A DNA stretch of 64,000 bases from Parafrankia irregularis (GTDB taxonomy: Bacteria; Actinomycetota; Actinomycetes; Frankiales; Frankiaceae). Shown here one piece after another: positions 24,201 to 31,200 of the stretch. The notes beneath the pieces were generated by a model. It made no database searches. It had not been told where the DNA came from and saw only the letters and a list, made by a program, of their open reading frames with translations. The translations under genes were made by a program, and so were the position numbers. The DNA lies in assembly GCF_001536285.1 (NCBI RefSeq), contig NZ_FAOZ01000041.1, forward strand, positions 1-64,000, in the 5' to 3' direction. The stretch's first letter is position 1; each line of letters opens with the position of its first letter.

Positions 24201-26169
24201 CCGCTCCGTCGTCGGCCGCGCCCAGGTTGAAGGCGACCTGGGTGTCGGAGACCCTGACCGCGGTGAGATCACCGTTGAGCGCCGCCCGGATCTCGGGCAG
24301 GCCGTTCACCGTCGCGTCGCCGGCGTGGTGCACGGCCAGCCGGGCCGGGGAGACGAGGTCGCTCACCTGCGCGCCGCCGGCCGGGGTGACACCGCCGAGG
24401 GCGCTGGTGCTGGCGGGCGTGTGGACACTGGCGAGCGGGTTCGCGCCGGTGGCGGTGTTGGCGTCGGCGAGGATCTTGGTGGTGTCGGCCGACAGGTGCG
24501 ACGTCGCCGGCAGGCTCGCGGGCGCGGGCGCGGCCTCCTTGCCAGGCGTCAGCAGGACGGCGCCCGAGAGGTCGAGGTCGGACCGGACCGGCGCCACCGG
24601 CTCTGGCCTGAGTGCCGCGAGATCCCGGCCGGCGACGGTCAGGTTCACGTCGGGCAGGGGCGAGTCCGCGGTGACGATCCGCGCGCCCAGCCCGGCGGGG
24701 TCGAGCGGCTTCGCCGAGACCCCGCCGCCGAGATCCGTCCGCAGGGCCGAGACCCCGTCGGCTTTCTCCGGCACCAGCAGGCCGGATTCGGTGCGCACCG
24801 TGCCGGGCTCCGGCGGGTCGACACCCCGCAGGATGCCGTCACTGACTCGCAGCGCCCCGCCGGCCGCCGCCGCCAGCTCGACCTGCCTCGCCAGCCCCGC
24901 GTAGCGGCTGGCCTGCCCCAGGCCGCGGCCGAGGACCGCGAGCCGGAAGGCGTCCTGGACGCCGAGGACGCCGATCTCCACGCCGTTGAGCGGCAGGAAG
25001 ATCTTGAGCCACTTCCACCCGCCCAGCTCGTTGCTCAGCACCTTGCCCACCGACCGCGCGGCCTCGACGGACCATCCGCCCAGCCCGCGGGCGAAACCGG
25101 GCACCGCACGCACGCTCGCGACCAGTGCCGACGGCAGCCTGCCGGTCAGGTTGACGATGTTGCGGATGAGGCCCGCGGTTGCCGCCGGGCCGGTCACCAC
25201 GAAGTTCTTCAGCGAGACGAACCCGCGGGCGGCGAGGCCGTCGGCCGAGGTGAACGCCTTGAACATCCAGGTGGAGCCGGCCCGGACGGTGTTCGCGAGG
25301 GTGGCGGAGATGTCGCCGACGCCCTTCACGACGGCGGAGAAGGTGATCGTCGAGATCGCCTGCCAGAAGTCGCCACCGATCCTGGCGATCGTCACGCCGA
25401 CGGAGCTGGCCGCACCCTTGAGGATCTTCGCGGTTGCGCCGGCGATACCGCGCAGCGTGGACAGGGCGATCAACGGTTTGGTGGACGGGCCGAGCAGACC
25501 GAGCAGGCCCAGGACCAGGCCGGTGATGTTCGTCTTCCCCGAGGCGAAGTCGACCAGCGCCTTGGTCGCCATGATCGCGTTCAGGCCGAGCGCGATCAGG
25601 CCGAGCGGGCCGCCGACGAAGATCGCCACCACGGTGATCGCCAGCACGATCCAGCCGAAGATCTCCCAGAAGACCTCGCAGGCCGACTTCTTCGGGTTCG
25701 GCGAGCGGATGTGCTCGCGGGCCCCCCTGATCGTCGCCGCGGCTGTGCCCGCGGCCGTCTTCAGATCGGTGCCGGCCTGGTTCGCGTCCGCGGTCAGGGT
25801 GTCGCGGCGCGAGTCGCCCTCGGCCAGGCCCGCGGCCTCGGTGAGCGCTCCGTCCGCCCGGGACTGCGCCTCCCGCAGCGCCGAGATGTAGCTGCGCACC
25901 GCGGGCTCGGTCTGCCCGAAGGCGGTGCGCACGCCGCCGATGAAGTCACGGATCGCGGTGGAGATGGTGTCGCGCAGCCAGTCCGCGGTCTTCCCGACGA
26001 ACGCGCCCTCGCCGCTCTTGGCGACCACCTGGTTCAGGCCGGTCTCGGCGGTCTGCGCGTGCCCGGCCATGGTGTGCATGAAGTCGGCGACGGCCACCAG
26101 CGCCTCGGGGTCACCGGGGGTCGGGTCCCCGGCCAGCCCCAGCGGCGACCAGTCGGTCGGACGCGGCAC
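18265..26169 (-). CDS. Giant (2634 aa) type VII-associated protein with RHS/YD-like repeats
   Basis: GTG start at 26169 with AGGAGG upstream. The first ~150 residues are helical and resemble ESX/WXG-type substrate heads (ALVAVADFMHTMAGHAQTAE; EGAFVGKTADWLRDTI). Hydrophobic stretches follow at about 163-225 (WIVLAITVVAIFVGGPLGLI). Residues 500-1000 are Ala/Pro-rich linkers plus coiled helices. From about 1130 come five 69-residue repeats with GRLEIDFTAGTATLHRPGQP and YDAAGNQTG, a YD/RHS-like motif, then further beta-rich repeats to about 2380. The last 230 residues hold hydrophobic helices (FNQGQLNPQDW; GGAAALAGAWGGAGTLVVSS) and a Pro-rich end. No known toxin motif is visible. It is probably a secreted or surface polymorphic effector; that role is inference. 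Confidence 0.75.
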   Translation of the reverse strand: MPRPTDWSPLGLAGDPTPGDPEALVAVADFMHTMAGHAQTAETGLNQVVAKSGEGAFVGKTADWLRDTISTAIRDFIGGVRTAFGQTEPAVRSYISALREAQSRADGALTEAAGLAEGDSRRDTLTADANQAGTDLKTAAGTAAATIRGAREHIRSPNPKKSACEVFWEIFGWIVLAITVVAIFVGGPLGLIALGLNAIMATKALVDFASGKTNITGLVLGLLGLLGPSTKPLIALSTLRGIAGATAKILKGAASSVGVTIARIGGDFWQAISTITFSAVVKGVGDISATLANTVRAGSTWMFKAFTSADGLAARGFVSLKNFVVTGPAATAGLIRNIVNLTGRLPSALVASVRAVPGFARGLGGWSVEAARSVGKVLSNELGGWKWLKIFLPLNGVEIGVLGVQDAFRLAVLGRGLGQASRYAGLARQVELAAAAGGALRVSDGILRGVDPPEPGTVRTESGLLVPEKADGVSALRTDLGGGVSAKPLDPAGLGARIVTADSPLPDVNLTVAGRDLAALRPEPVAPVRSDLDLSGAVLLTPGKEAAPAPASLPATSHLSADTTKILADANTATGANPLASVHTPASTSALGGVTPAGGAQVSDLVSPARLAVHHAGDATVNGLPEIRAALNGDLTAVRVSDTQVAFNLGAADDGAVFPGRAFDAPSAPAPSQLTPPTQLTPPSHVAQQIAPPPAVTAPPAAAALGGALPSPAALAPPARTELLIGANGVQIAAPVHPAPHTGELGRPGELAGLQQGTLGTVHGDDLGLTARSADGGQGLPEPRDPSVHSALDLLAPPHAPGPQPFSPPTPATATEAVSARAVEGGARDGGAAISNALNDFTRISAEVRLARENLEITRLGGGNGSDPLAAAQKIARAEKNLHVAEAVQAKLAAGLRARGVDDPFAAATDHAWAEFKIARHQLAEARTVHDDLHPGPDTRPLGEGTSVAGAGKGKTVATPAQLEAGANLESAAARFDVAQGRLDDLGLDVNRLQAADDEALRLSLLERPRLLGGMRPTDIRQLGPDGAVHGYGRPLAGGLHLNLDVPAPAGTGAAAHAGPELGTVIDRAGTVIFRGEVTELGHGGFRISDPADAGLFREYDAAGQLTHAGLDVHGPAGPAGPGGAAGPGGAAAVAAGRLEIDFTAGTATLHRPGQPAPDNFTYQPLPGGAHQITRAADGSWLRYDAAGNQTGALFEVRAGGLPAGQLEIDIVAGTGRLHRPGQAVPDNVVYQALPGGAHQITRAADGSWQRFDAAGDLTAARFDIREANGQAAGHLETDLAAGTATLHRPGQPVPDDFTYQLRPGGGHQITRAADNSWHRFDHTGTRTAAGLDVRDPGGAAAGRLQIDFTGGAATLHRPGQPAPDNFAYQPLPGGGHQLTNAADNSTLRFDGAGDQTGAGLDVQGPAGAAAGRLEIDFTAGTATLHRPGQPAPDNFTYQAQPGGGHQITNAADGSWHRYDAAGNQTATRFNASDLGGNPFGAVELDIVAGTGRHLAPGGAPRDWPTLQIGAGGELRLSNAAGEMQRYTPGGGLTDEIIAPRDPRGNLGPSRLHTTLNPAGNPVLELRHGGNPVPNTRVTIDGADYRITSTGPGPHGGDYRVIGHDGALHSERISFLGRKGQADGTHLSVDYRTNQWARQDGAGRPLAGHANAAPRAGFGPGQAPPAVRGYNSRGAVTVKANGDIELVGGDRTSFYARETLGNGNGHPRPTLEVFRGGDGRRYWHQWSGAADGTLGASAGRGTRVFEDLPEGRLWSDHQHGWPADRTVREYRRAADSGVIRAEVQANGSWRWYRFDAGGQLTLEGVRDHRWLSTSWRDTYTGANGAQVVAQRYHSAVNFFPKALHYREYTVAPRPGGGFQTTDAFKEFSPQIKDTGTLDVLGNGNTLKTTRWAEQRPPDALWKTPAGLPGRPIGKAVSHLAGSKLGAVDFPARGSILGDSRYQVFRWTETDAHGAQVATGVRAITPEGSFSDFTRDGLFVRGAIKLENGNTVEIGRAANGKWASLDGNLPAAGSRTLDWREIDSAKNVVANGERHFLADGKHWVDGTATGAPAGQLRVVRHTDAAGNVVSTVGAGHRPLFNPRPPGGHGHGPFAPVHTGQTITRNTMGQIVGRSEQWLSDAPLGAGQAGPARITVEAAGDARTGRWRWDDGTNSGVRTSGRNERWSGSWDDSYRDFRADAAGVQHQIRDVRALGKGTSLTAQRMPDGTWRAEIRGADGAPVPNSAGTRQFTRGDGTWAGNAPPGTGQPHWRDVDANGHVLRELVDGRVRQYTNPRPANAPAGTGAWKEFDQGGVFRERVDSGGGVFRETESFHKQWRETDANGRLLRYRSLSGTVWERGPLNRWSIQHRDFSQVGREFEFRGGLSEFRGKNRMWRESNRLQYKAIDGLAGEFVSPTRRILQKAALDFSQEFVLDFTAQVLIGLAFNQGQLNPQDWFRALVGAGIASGIKTGNSMYHDSSALGLKGVKDGLANVDGGKDFNRNPYNHDKHWDNEWGGTENPPRWRQTTYDYFQSTIAVNFVAAFVANAVNAAAFGLPKDYVPLAGGAAALAGAWGGAGTLVVSSTVGGARALAHQLGSGRYFHRGGLADIGLSFVERLGERAMGTYLLLTAAGLRPQDNIPAPPPVVVPPAPPPPM
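21745..22780 (-). repeat. Five tandem 207-bp coding repeats (69 aa) in the giant gene
   Basis: Equivalent bases such as GAAGTTGTCGGG recur exactly 207 bases apart (21862 and 22069). On the minus strand each unit encodes a segment with L-E-I-D-F, TLHRPGQP, PGGxHQIT, AADGSW, RYDAAG. A sixth, decayed unit follows to about 21550. The YDAAG ending is RHS/YD-like. High DNA identity suggests recent amplification or homogenisation. Confidence 0.85.
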
Positions 26170-26184
26170 GCGGGCCTCCTGTCG

Positions 26185-26265
26185 GCGGGCGGGGCACCCT
26201 CAGCGGGCGGGGCACTGTCGGCGGGCGGGGCACTGTCGGCGGGCGGGGCACTGTCAGCGGGCGGG
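26185..26265. repeat. 18-bp tandem repeat array, four and a half copies
   Basis: Unit GCGGGCGGGGCACTGTCG starts at 26185, 26203, 26221 and 26239, with a partial copy at 26257. The outer copies differ at a few bases. It ends 16 bases upstream of the giant gene's GTG, so it sits in that gene's leader or promoter. Confidence 0.9.
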
Positions 26266-26301
26266 TGGACGTCGCCGGCGGGCGGCGTTGCCGGCGGCGC
26301 G

Positions 26302-26322
26302 GCCGTGGCTGGCAGCCACGGC
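26302..26322. repeat. 9-bp hairpin upstream of the giant gene
   Basis: GCCGTGGCT (26302-26310) and AGCCACGGC (26314-26322) are perfect complements around a 3-base loop, between the 18-bp array and the 40-bp palindrome. Confidence 0.7.
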
Positions 26323-26331
26323 TCCGGCAGG

Positions 26332-26418
26332 TACTACGCACCCGCCGGGCACCGCGGTTCACCGGTGGACGCCGCGCGGCGTCCACCGGTGAACCTTCTG
26401 TGGCCGGGGCGCGTAGTA
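26332..26418. repeat. 40-bp perfect palindrome within a longer imperfect one
   Basis: Bases 26356-26395 are a perfect palindrome without spacer; the left half is GGTTCACCGGTGGACGCCGC and the right half its exact complement. Outer arms TACTACGC (26332-26339) and GCGTAGTA (26411-26418) extend the symmetry about almost the same centre. It lies between the divergent starts of the giant gene and the ESX-like gene. It could be a cruciform, an operator for a dimeric regulator or a mobile palindromic element. Confidence 0.85.
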
Positions 26419-26511
26419 GGCGGTGGACCAACTGCCGGGGGCTCGCCGCCGAGGCCGCGGCAGTTCCGCGTCCCGCGTCCCGCGCGGGACCTGTTGCGGT
26501 CAGGAGCCGGT

Positions 26512-27525
26512 ATGGCCGATCTCGTGCTCGACTACGCGCTGCTGCACGACCTCGCGGGCAGTATGCGCAGCCTGCGCGCGCAGATCGAGACCGACGTGAA
26601 CACGGTCTCCGGGCGCTCGGTGGTCGGCTCGGGCGGCGAGGTCGGCTCCGTCGCCGTGGGTGACGGCACCCTGTTCGCCGCGCTGAGCGCCTTCTACTCG
26701 GCCTGCCACAAGCCGTTCAAGGACTCGATGGACAAGCTGAAGGAGCTCGGCGACCTGCTCGACAGCGTCGCCAAGGCCTTCTTCGACGTCGACGCCGACT
26801 TCGCCGGCAAGGTCAACACCGGCCGGCTGCAGGCCCAGATCGGCCAGTGGGAGGCCAAGAAGCTCGCCTGGGAGCACTACCAGGAGACCAAGGACAAGGT
26901 CATCACGTACCAGTACTACGACGAGAACGGTGTGCTCCAGACGGCCACCATCCCGCTGTGGGGGCCGGACCGGCCGCCGCCGGAGGACCCGGGCGTGATG
27001 CCCACCAGCCTGACCGGCGGGCCTGGTGAGTCGACGACGACCAACGCCGCCGAGGTGAACGACCAGGGGCTGATCATCTCGGAGACGAGCACCACCACCA
27101 CGCCGAACGGGCTGACCTACACCGAGACGACGTCCTACACCTACGTCGACCGCGACAACGACGGGGATCCGGACGTCGTCGACTACACCACCACCATCAC
27201 CCATTCGGACGGCACCACCGAGGAGATCGTCAAGAGGACGAACCCGGACGACAGCTATGTCGTCACCAGCACCACCGGGGAGGGTACGACCACGACGTCC
27301 GTCACCCCGGCGGCGAACGGCGGCTACCAGAGCGTCACCGTGGACACCGAGGGCGAGACGACCACCGTGACCGTCGCGGTGAACCAGGACGGCACCGGGA
27401 CGAAGACCGAGGTCGGCCCGAACGGGACCGACGTCTACACCGGCACCCCGGCGATCGGCCAGTGGACGCTGCAGTCCCACACCGACCCCGAACCGGACTA
27501 CTCCCAGTACCCCATCGGCGTCTGA
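26512..27525 (+). CDS. ESX-like protein with Thr-rich, Ca-motif-bearing C-terminus
   Basis: 337 residues from the ATG at 26512, with CAGGAG upstream. The first ~110 residues are helical and WXG100-superfamily-like (LDYALLHDLAGSMRSLRAQI; ALSAFYSACHKPFKDSMDKL). A short Pro-rich stretch follows, then a Thr/Ser-rich beta region of about 180 residues (ETSTTTTPNGLTYTETTSYT). It contains DRDNDGDPDVVD, whose spaced Asp residues match calcium-binding EF/thrombospondin type-3 loops. It heads a three-gene set with two WXG100 genes, 30 and 16 bases apart. I infer a secreted effector or surface partner; the function is unknown. Confidence 0.72.
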   Translation: MADLVLDYALLHDLAGSMRSLRAQIETDVNTVSGRSVVGSGGEVGSVAVGDGTLFAALSAFYSACHKPFKDSMDKLKELGDLLDSVAKAFFDVDADFAGKVNTGRLQAQIGQWEAKKLAWEHYQETKDKVITYQYYDENGVLQTATIPLWGPDRPPPEDPGVMPTSLTGGPGESTTTNAAEVNDQGLIISETSTTTTPNGLTYTETTSYTYVDRDNDGDPDVVDYTTTITHSDGTTEEIVKRTNPDDSYVVTSTTGEGTTTTSVTPAANGGYQSVTVDTEGETTTVTVAVNQDGTGTKTEVGPNGTDVYTGTPAIGQWTLQSHTDPEPDYSQYPIGV

Positions 27526-27555
27526 TCACCAGGATCTGATCACCAGGAGCGGCCC

Positions 27556-27849
27556 ATGCCCAACATCTCGATCGACTACGCGAAGGTGAACACCGTCGCC
27601 ACGTCGCTGAACGCCGCCGTCACCGAGACGGTGCCGAAGCTGACCTCGCTGCAGTCGGCGGTGACGGCGCTGCTCACCAGCGACGGCGGCCTGTGGCTGC
27701 AGAAGTCCAGCCCCGTGCTCAGCCAGCAGTACACCGACTTCAACACCTCGGTGACCGGCGCGGTGAACAACATCACCAGCTTCGCCCAGCAGTTCAACAA
27801 CATCGTCGCCCAGCTGCAGGCGATGGACGACGCGATCAGCGCCTCCTGA
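27556..27849 (+). CDS. WXG100-family ESX protein, first of pair
   Basis: 97 residues, the classic size. The protein is predicted to form a helical hairpin. The turn carries GGLWLQKSS, where Trp sits in a variant of the W-x-G turn (W-L-Q). The N-terminus ISIDYAKVNTVATSLNAAV and C-terminus NNITSFAQQFNNIVAQLQAM are amphipathic helices. WXG100 proteins are small substrates and partners of type VII secretion. It is closely similar in layout to the next gene, 16 bases downstream, so the two may form a heterodimer. AGGAGCGG precedes the ATG. Confidence 0.88.
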   Translation: MPNISIDYAKVNTVATSLNAAVTETVPKLTSLQSAVTALLTSDGGLWLQKSSPVLSQQYTDFNTSVTGAVNNITSFAQQFNNIVAQLQAMDDAISAS

Positions 27850-27865
27850 GAGAAGGACGGAATCC

Positions 27866-28180
27866 ATGGCGGAGATCCAGGTCGACTACGGCCAGGTCAA
27901 CACGGTCGCCAGCCGACTCACCACCGAGGGCGGCGAGATCAAGACGACGCTCACCCGGCTGCAGGGGCAGGTGACCGAGCTGCTCACCGGCAGCGGTGGG
28001 TTGTGGCTGCAGCAGTCCAGCCCGGTGATGAGCGCCCAGTACACCGAGTTCAACGCCTCACTCACCACCGCGATCGAGAACATCGGCAAGTTCGCCGAGA
28101 GCTTCAACCTGATCGCGCAGAACCTGCAGAACATGGACACGGAGCTGTCCAAGCCCCCGCCCGCCTCGACCGGCGGCTGA
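27866..28180 (+). CDS. WXG100-family ESX protein, second of pair
   Basis: 104 residues. It is paralogous to the upstream gene (IQVDYGQVNTVASRLTTEGG; GSGGLWLQQSSPVMSAQYTE). The same W-L-Q turn replaces W-x-G. The C-terminus NMDTELSKPPPASTGG differs from the partner and may carry the export signal; no clear Y-x-x-x-D/E is seen. GAGAAGGA precedes the ATG. It faces the end of the EccC-like gene, 46 bases away on the opposite strand. Confidence 0.88.
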   Translation: MAEIQVDYGQVNTVASRLTTEGGEIKTTLTRLQGQVTELLTGSGGLWLQQSSPVMSAQYTEFNASLTTAIENIGKFAESFNLIAQNLQNMDTELSKPPPASTGG

Positions 28181-28220
28181 GCGGGCCCGGCGGGCCGCGG
28201 CGGCGTCCGCGCGGGCCCGG
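28181..28220. terminator. Possible bidirectional GC-rich terminator
   Basis: CGGGCCCG occurs at 28182-28189 and 28212-28219. It is self-complementary, so the copies can pair across a GC-rich loop between the convergent WXG100 and EccC-like genes. No T-run follows. Confidence 0.35.
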
Positions 28221-28226
28221 GGCTGT

Positions 28227-31200
28227 CTACCGCAGGACGGTGTGCGGGATGGTGATGGTGCGCAGCGTCCCGGTCGCGTCGGTGACGTAGCCGCGGCCGG
28301 GGCGGATCCCGCCGCGCAGCAGGCTCGGCGGGATCCGGGTGCCCAGCAGGTCGCCCTCCAGAGAGGACTGCGGGGCCAGCAGCACGCCCTGCCGGGAGCG
28401 CCGCGCCTCCCCGAGCCAGCCGCTGATGGACTGGGACAGGATCTCCCCGCTGCCCGCGTAGGCGAGGCCGACGCCGCGGTCCCGCCCGGCGGCGACGATC
28501 TCCCGCAGCGGTGGGTCGAGCGGCGCGTTGAACCCGAAGAGGTCCACGTCGTCGACGAGGACGACCGCCGGCCCCTGAACCTGCAGGGAGTCCATGCCGG
28601 CCAGGGTGACCTGGGGGTGGGCGGCGAGCCGGCGCAGCGGGGAGTCCCGCGGGGTGACCACGACCAGCCGGGTGCCCCCGGCGAGCAGCGACACCGCCAG
28701 CGTGGCGAGCGTGTTGCTGCGCCCGGACCCGGGGGGCCCGGCGACGAGGAAGGTGTGCGCCCGGCCGGCGAAGTCGAGCGTCATCGGCGCGGCCTCGTCG
28801 CCACCGAGCCCGAGCAGCGCCCGCAGCGGGCCGCGCTCGGCCTCGGGGACCCGCGCGAACGCGTCGGCGAACGTCAGCGCCCGGGGCAGTGCCGCGACCG
28901 GGAACGGGCGCCGGTCGGCCGGTACGTCCCGGTCGCGCACGCCGGCCCGGGTGGCGATCCGGCGCAGCGCGTCGGCCTGCGCCTGGCCTGCCGGGTCGGG
29001 GTCGAGCAGCGCGATCTGGAGCTCGGCCTGGTTCACCGACCGCCACCCGCGCCCCGGCGGGACGTGCGCGGGGACGCGCTGCGGCGGGACGCGGATCGTG
29101 GCGTAGTCGGTGCGCTCGCCCATCCGCAGCAGCACGCGGTGATCGTTCATGCCGCCGGCCCGCCCGGCCAGCAGGCCCCGGTCGGCCGTGGCCACCACGT
29201 GGATCCCGGCACCGGTGCCCTCCCGCAGCAGGGCGAGCAGGGCGTCGTAGAGCCGGCCGCCGTCGTGCTCCGGCAGGGTCGCGGCGAGGGAGTCCCAGCC
29301 GTCGACGAACAGCACCAGATGGGCGGGCGCCGTCCCGGCGGGCATCGCGGCGCGCAGCTCGTCCAGGCCCGCGCAGGAGTACTCGGCGAGCAGGGACTGC
29401 CGGCGGGCCAGCTCCACGGTGAGGCGGTCGCAGAGCCGTCCGACCCGCTCCAGGTCGGACGCCGTGACGACGGCTCCGCAGTGCGGCAGCTCGTCGAGGA
29501 CGGCCAGTGCCCCGCCGGCGGCGTCGATGCCGTAGAGGTGGACGTCCGCGCAGGAATGGACGCGGGCGAGCCCGCCGGCCAGTGTGCGCAGCACCTGGGA
29601 GCGCCCGGAGCGCGGCGAGCCGATGACGTACAGGTGCCCGAACGTGCCGAGCTCGCAGCACACCGGCCGCTGCAGCTGCCGGCTCGGAACATCCTCCAGC
29701 GCGTACGGCACCGCCCCGGGCCCGCACCGCTCGAGCAGGTCCTCGAACAGCACCCGCTGGCGCAGCGCGGGCAGCCAGGGGCTGGGCTGCGGCTCGTGGC
29801 CGGTGCGGTCCGCGGCGGCGCGGATGGCGTCCACGAGCACGTCCAGATCGGTGGGAGCGAGATCGTCGGCCGCCTGGTCCGGGTCGGTGCCGGCTGGGGC
29901 GGCGATGATCGGCAACGGGCGGCCGAGAGCGGTCCACGACAGCGGCACGGCCGCTGGCTCGTCGCCCGCGCCGCGTGGACCCGCGAAACCCGCGAAACCC
30001 GCGGAATCAGCTGAAGCCGCTGAAGCCGCTGATGCGGCTGAACCGGCCGCGTCGGCGGAGACACCTGGAGTAGCGGCACCGGCCGGATGGGTGGATGGAT
30101 AGGGGGCGCCGCAGTAGGCGGTCTGGAACAGGAGGGTCGACCGGTGCGCGAGCCGGGTCAGCGCTCGCCCCGGAGCCGCCGCCGGGATGAGGGCGGCGTC
30201 CGGGGTGTCGACGACGTCCGAGCTCTCCATCGGGTCGGTGACCCGCAGGGCGATGCGCAGGTTGGTGTTGGCCCGGATGTCGCCGGTCACCACGCCCGCG
30301 GGCCGCTGGGTGGCCAGCACCAGGTGGATGCCGAGCGAGCGGCCCCGCTGTGCCAGGCTGACCAGCCCCGGGATGAAGTCGGGCACCTCGCGGGCGAGCG
30401 TGGCGAACTCGTCGATGACCAGCAGCAGCCTGGGCAGCGCGGGCAGGCCGGGCTCCCGGGCCCGCAGCGAGCGGTAGTGGACGATGTCCTTGGCTGCCGC
30501 GGCGGCGAGCACCTCCTCGCGCCGGCGCAGCTCGGCCGCCAGCGACTCCAGGGCCCGGACGGCGAGCGCCGGGTCGAGGTCGGTGACCATCCCGAGGGTG
30601 TGCGGCAGGCGTGCGCAGCCTCGGAAGGCGCTGCCGCCCTTGTAGTCGACCAGGACGAAGACCAGCTCGTCCGGGCGGTTGTGGGCGGCCAGCGAGCCGA
30701 CGAGGGACTGCAGCAGTTCGGACTTGCCCGCGCCGGTGGTTCCGGCCACGAGCGCGTGCGGGCCGTCGCGGACGAGGTCGAGGACGACCGGGCCGTCGAA
30801 GCCGGTGCCCAGCGGGAAGCGGGTCGAGGCCGGCCGTGCCGCCCAGGCGGCGGCGACGACGGCCGGGAGCTCGGGCTGGTCCGGTTCGGCCAGCCCGAGC
30901 AGGTCCAGCAGGCGGACCCGGTCGGGCAGTCCGTCGGCGGTGTCGGGGCTGATGTCGCGCAGCGGTGCGAGGGCCCGGGCGACCTGCTCGCACCAGTGCG
31001 TCAGGACCAGGTCCGGACGTACCCCGGGCACCTCGGGGATGTCGCTCTGGCGCACGGTCAGGCTGCCCACACCACCCTCACCGCCCGCACCGCCGCCGTT
31101 ACCGCCGCCCCCGCCGTCGCAGCGCACGACGGCGGTGCACTCCTCAGGCAGCAGGCGTGTCTCGGTGTCGAGGCAGATGGCGAAGATCCGCACGGCGGGA

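Noticed and set aside
21745-26265. Repeat arrays considered as CRISPR
   Set aside because: The 207-bp repeats are in-frame coding units and the 18-bp array has no spacers; no cas genes.
26111-26431. Minus-strand frame through the 18-bp repeats (VPRPPT repeats)
   Set aside because: The product is made only of translated repeats, and it overlaps the start of the giant gene in another frame.
23881-26511. Open extension upstream of the ESX-like gene at 26512
   Set aside because: It is antisense to the giant gene and lacks a start with a ribosome site; the ATG at 26512 has CAGGAG and begins the helical domain.
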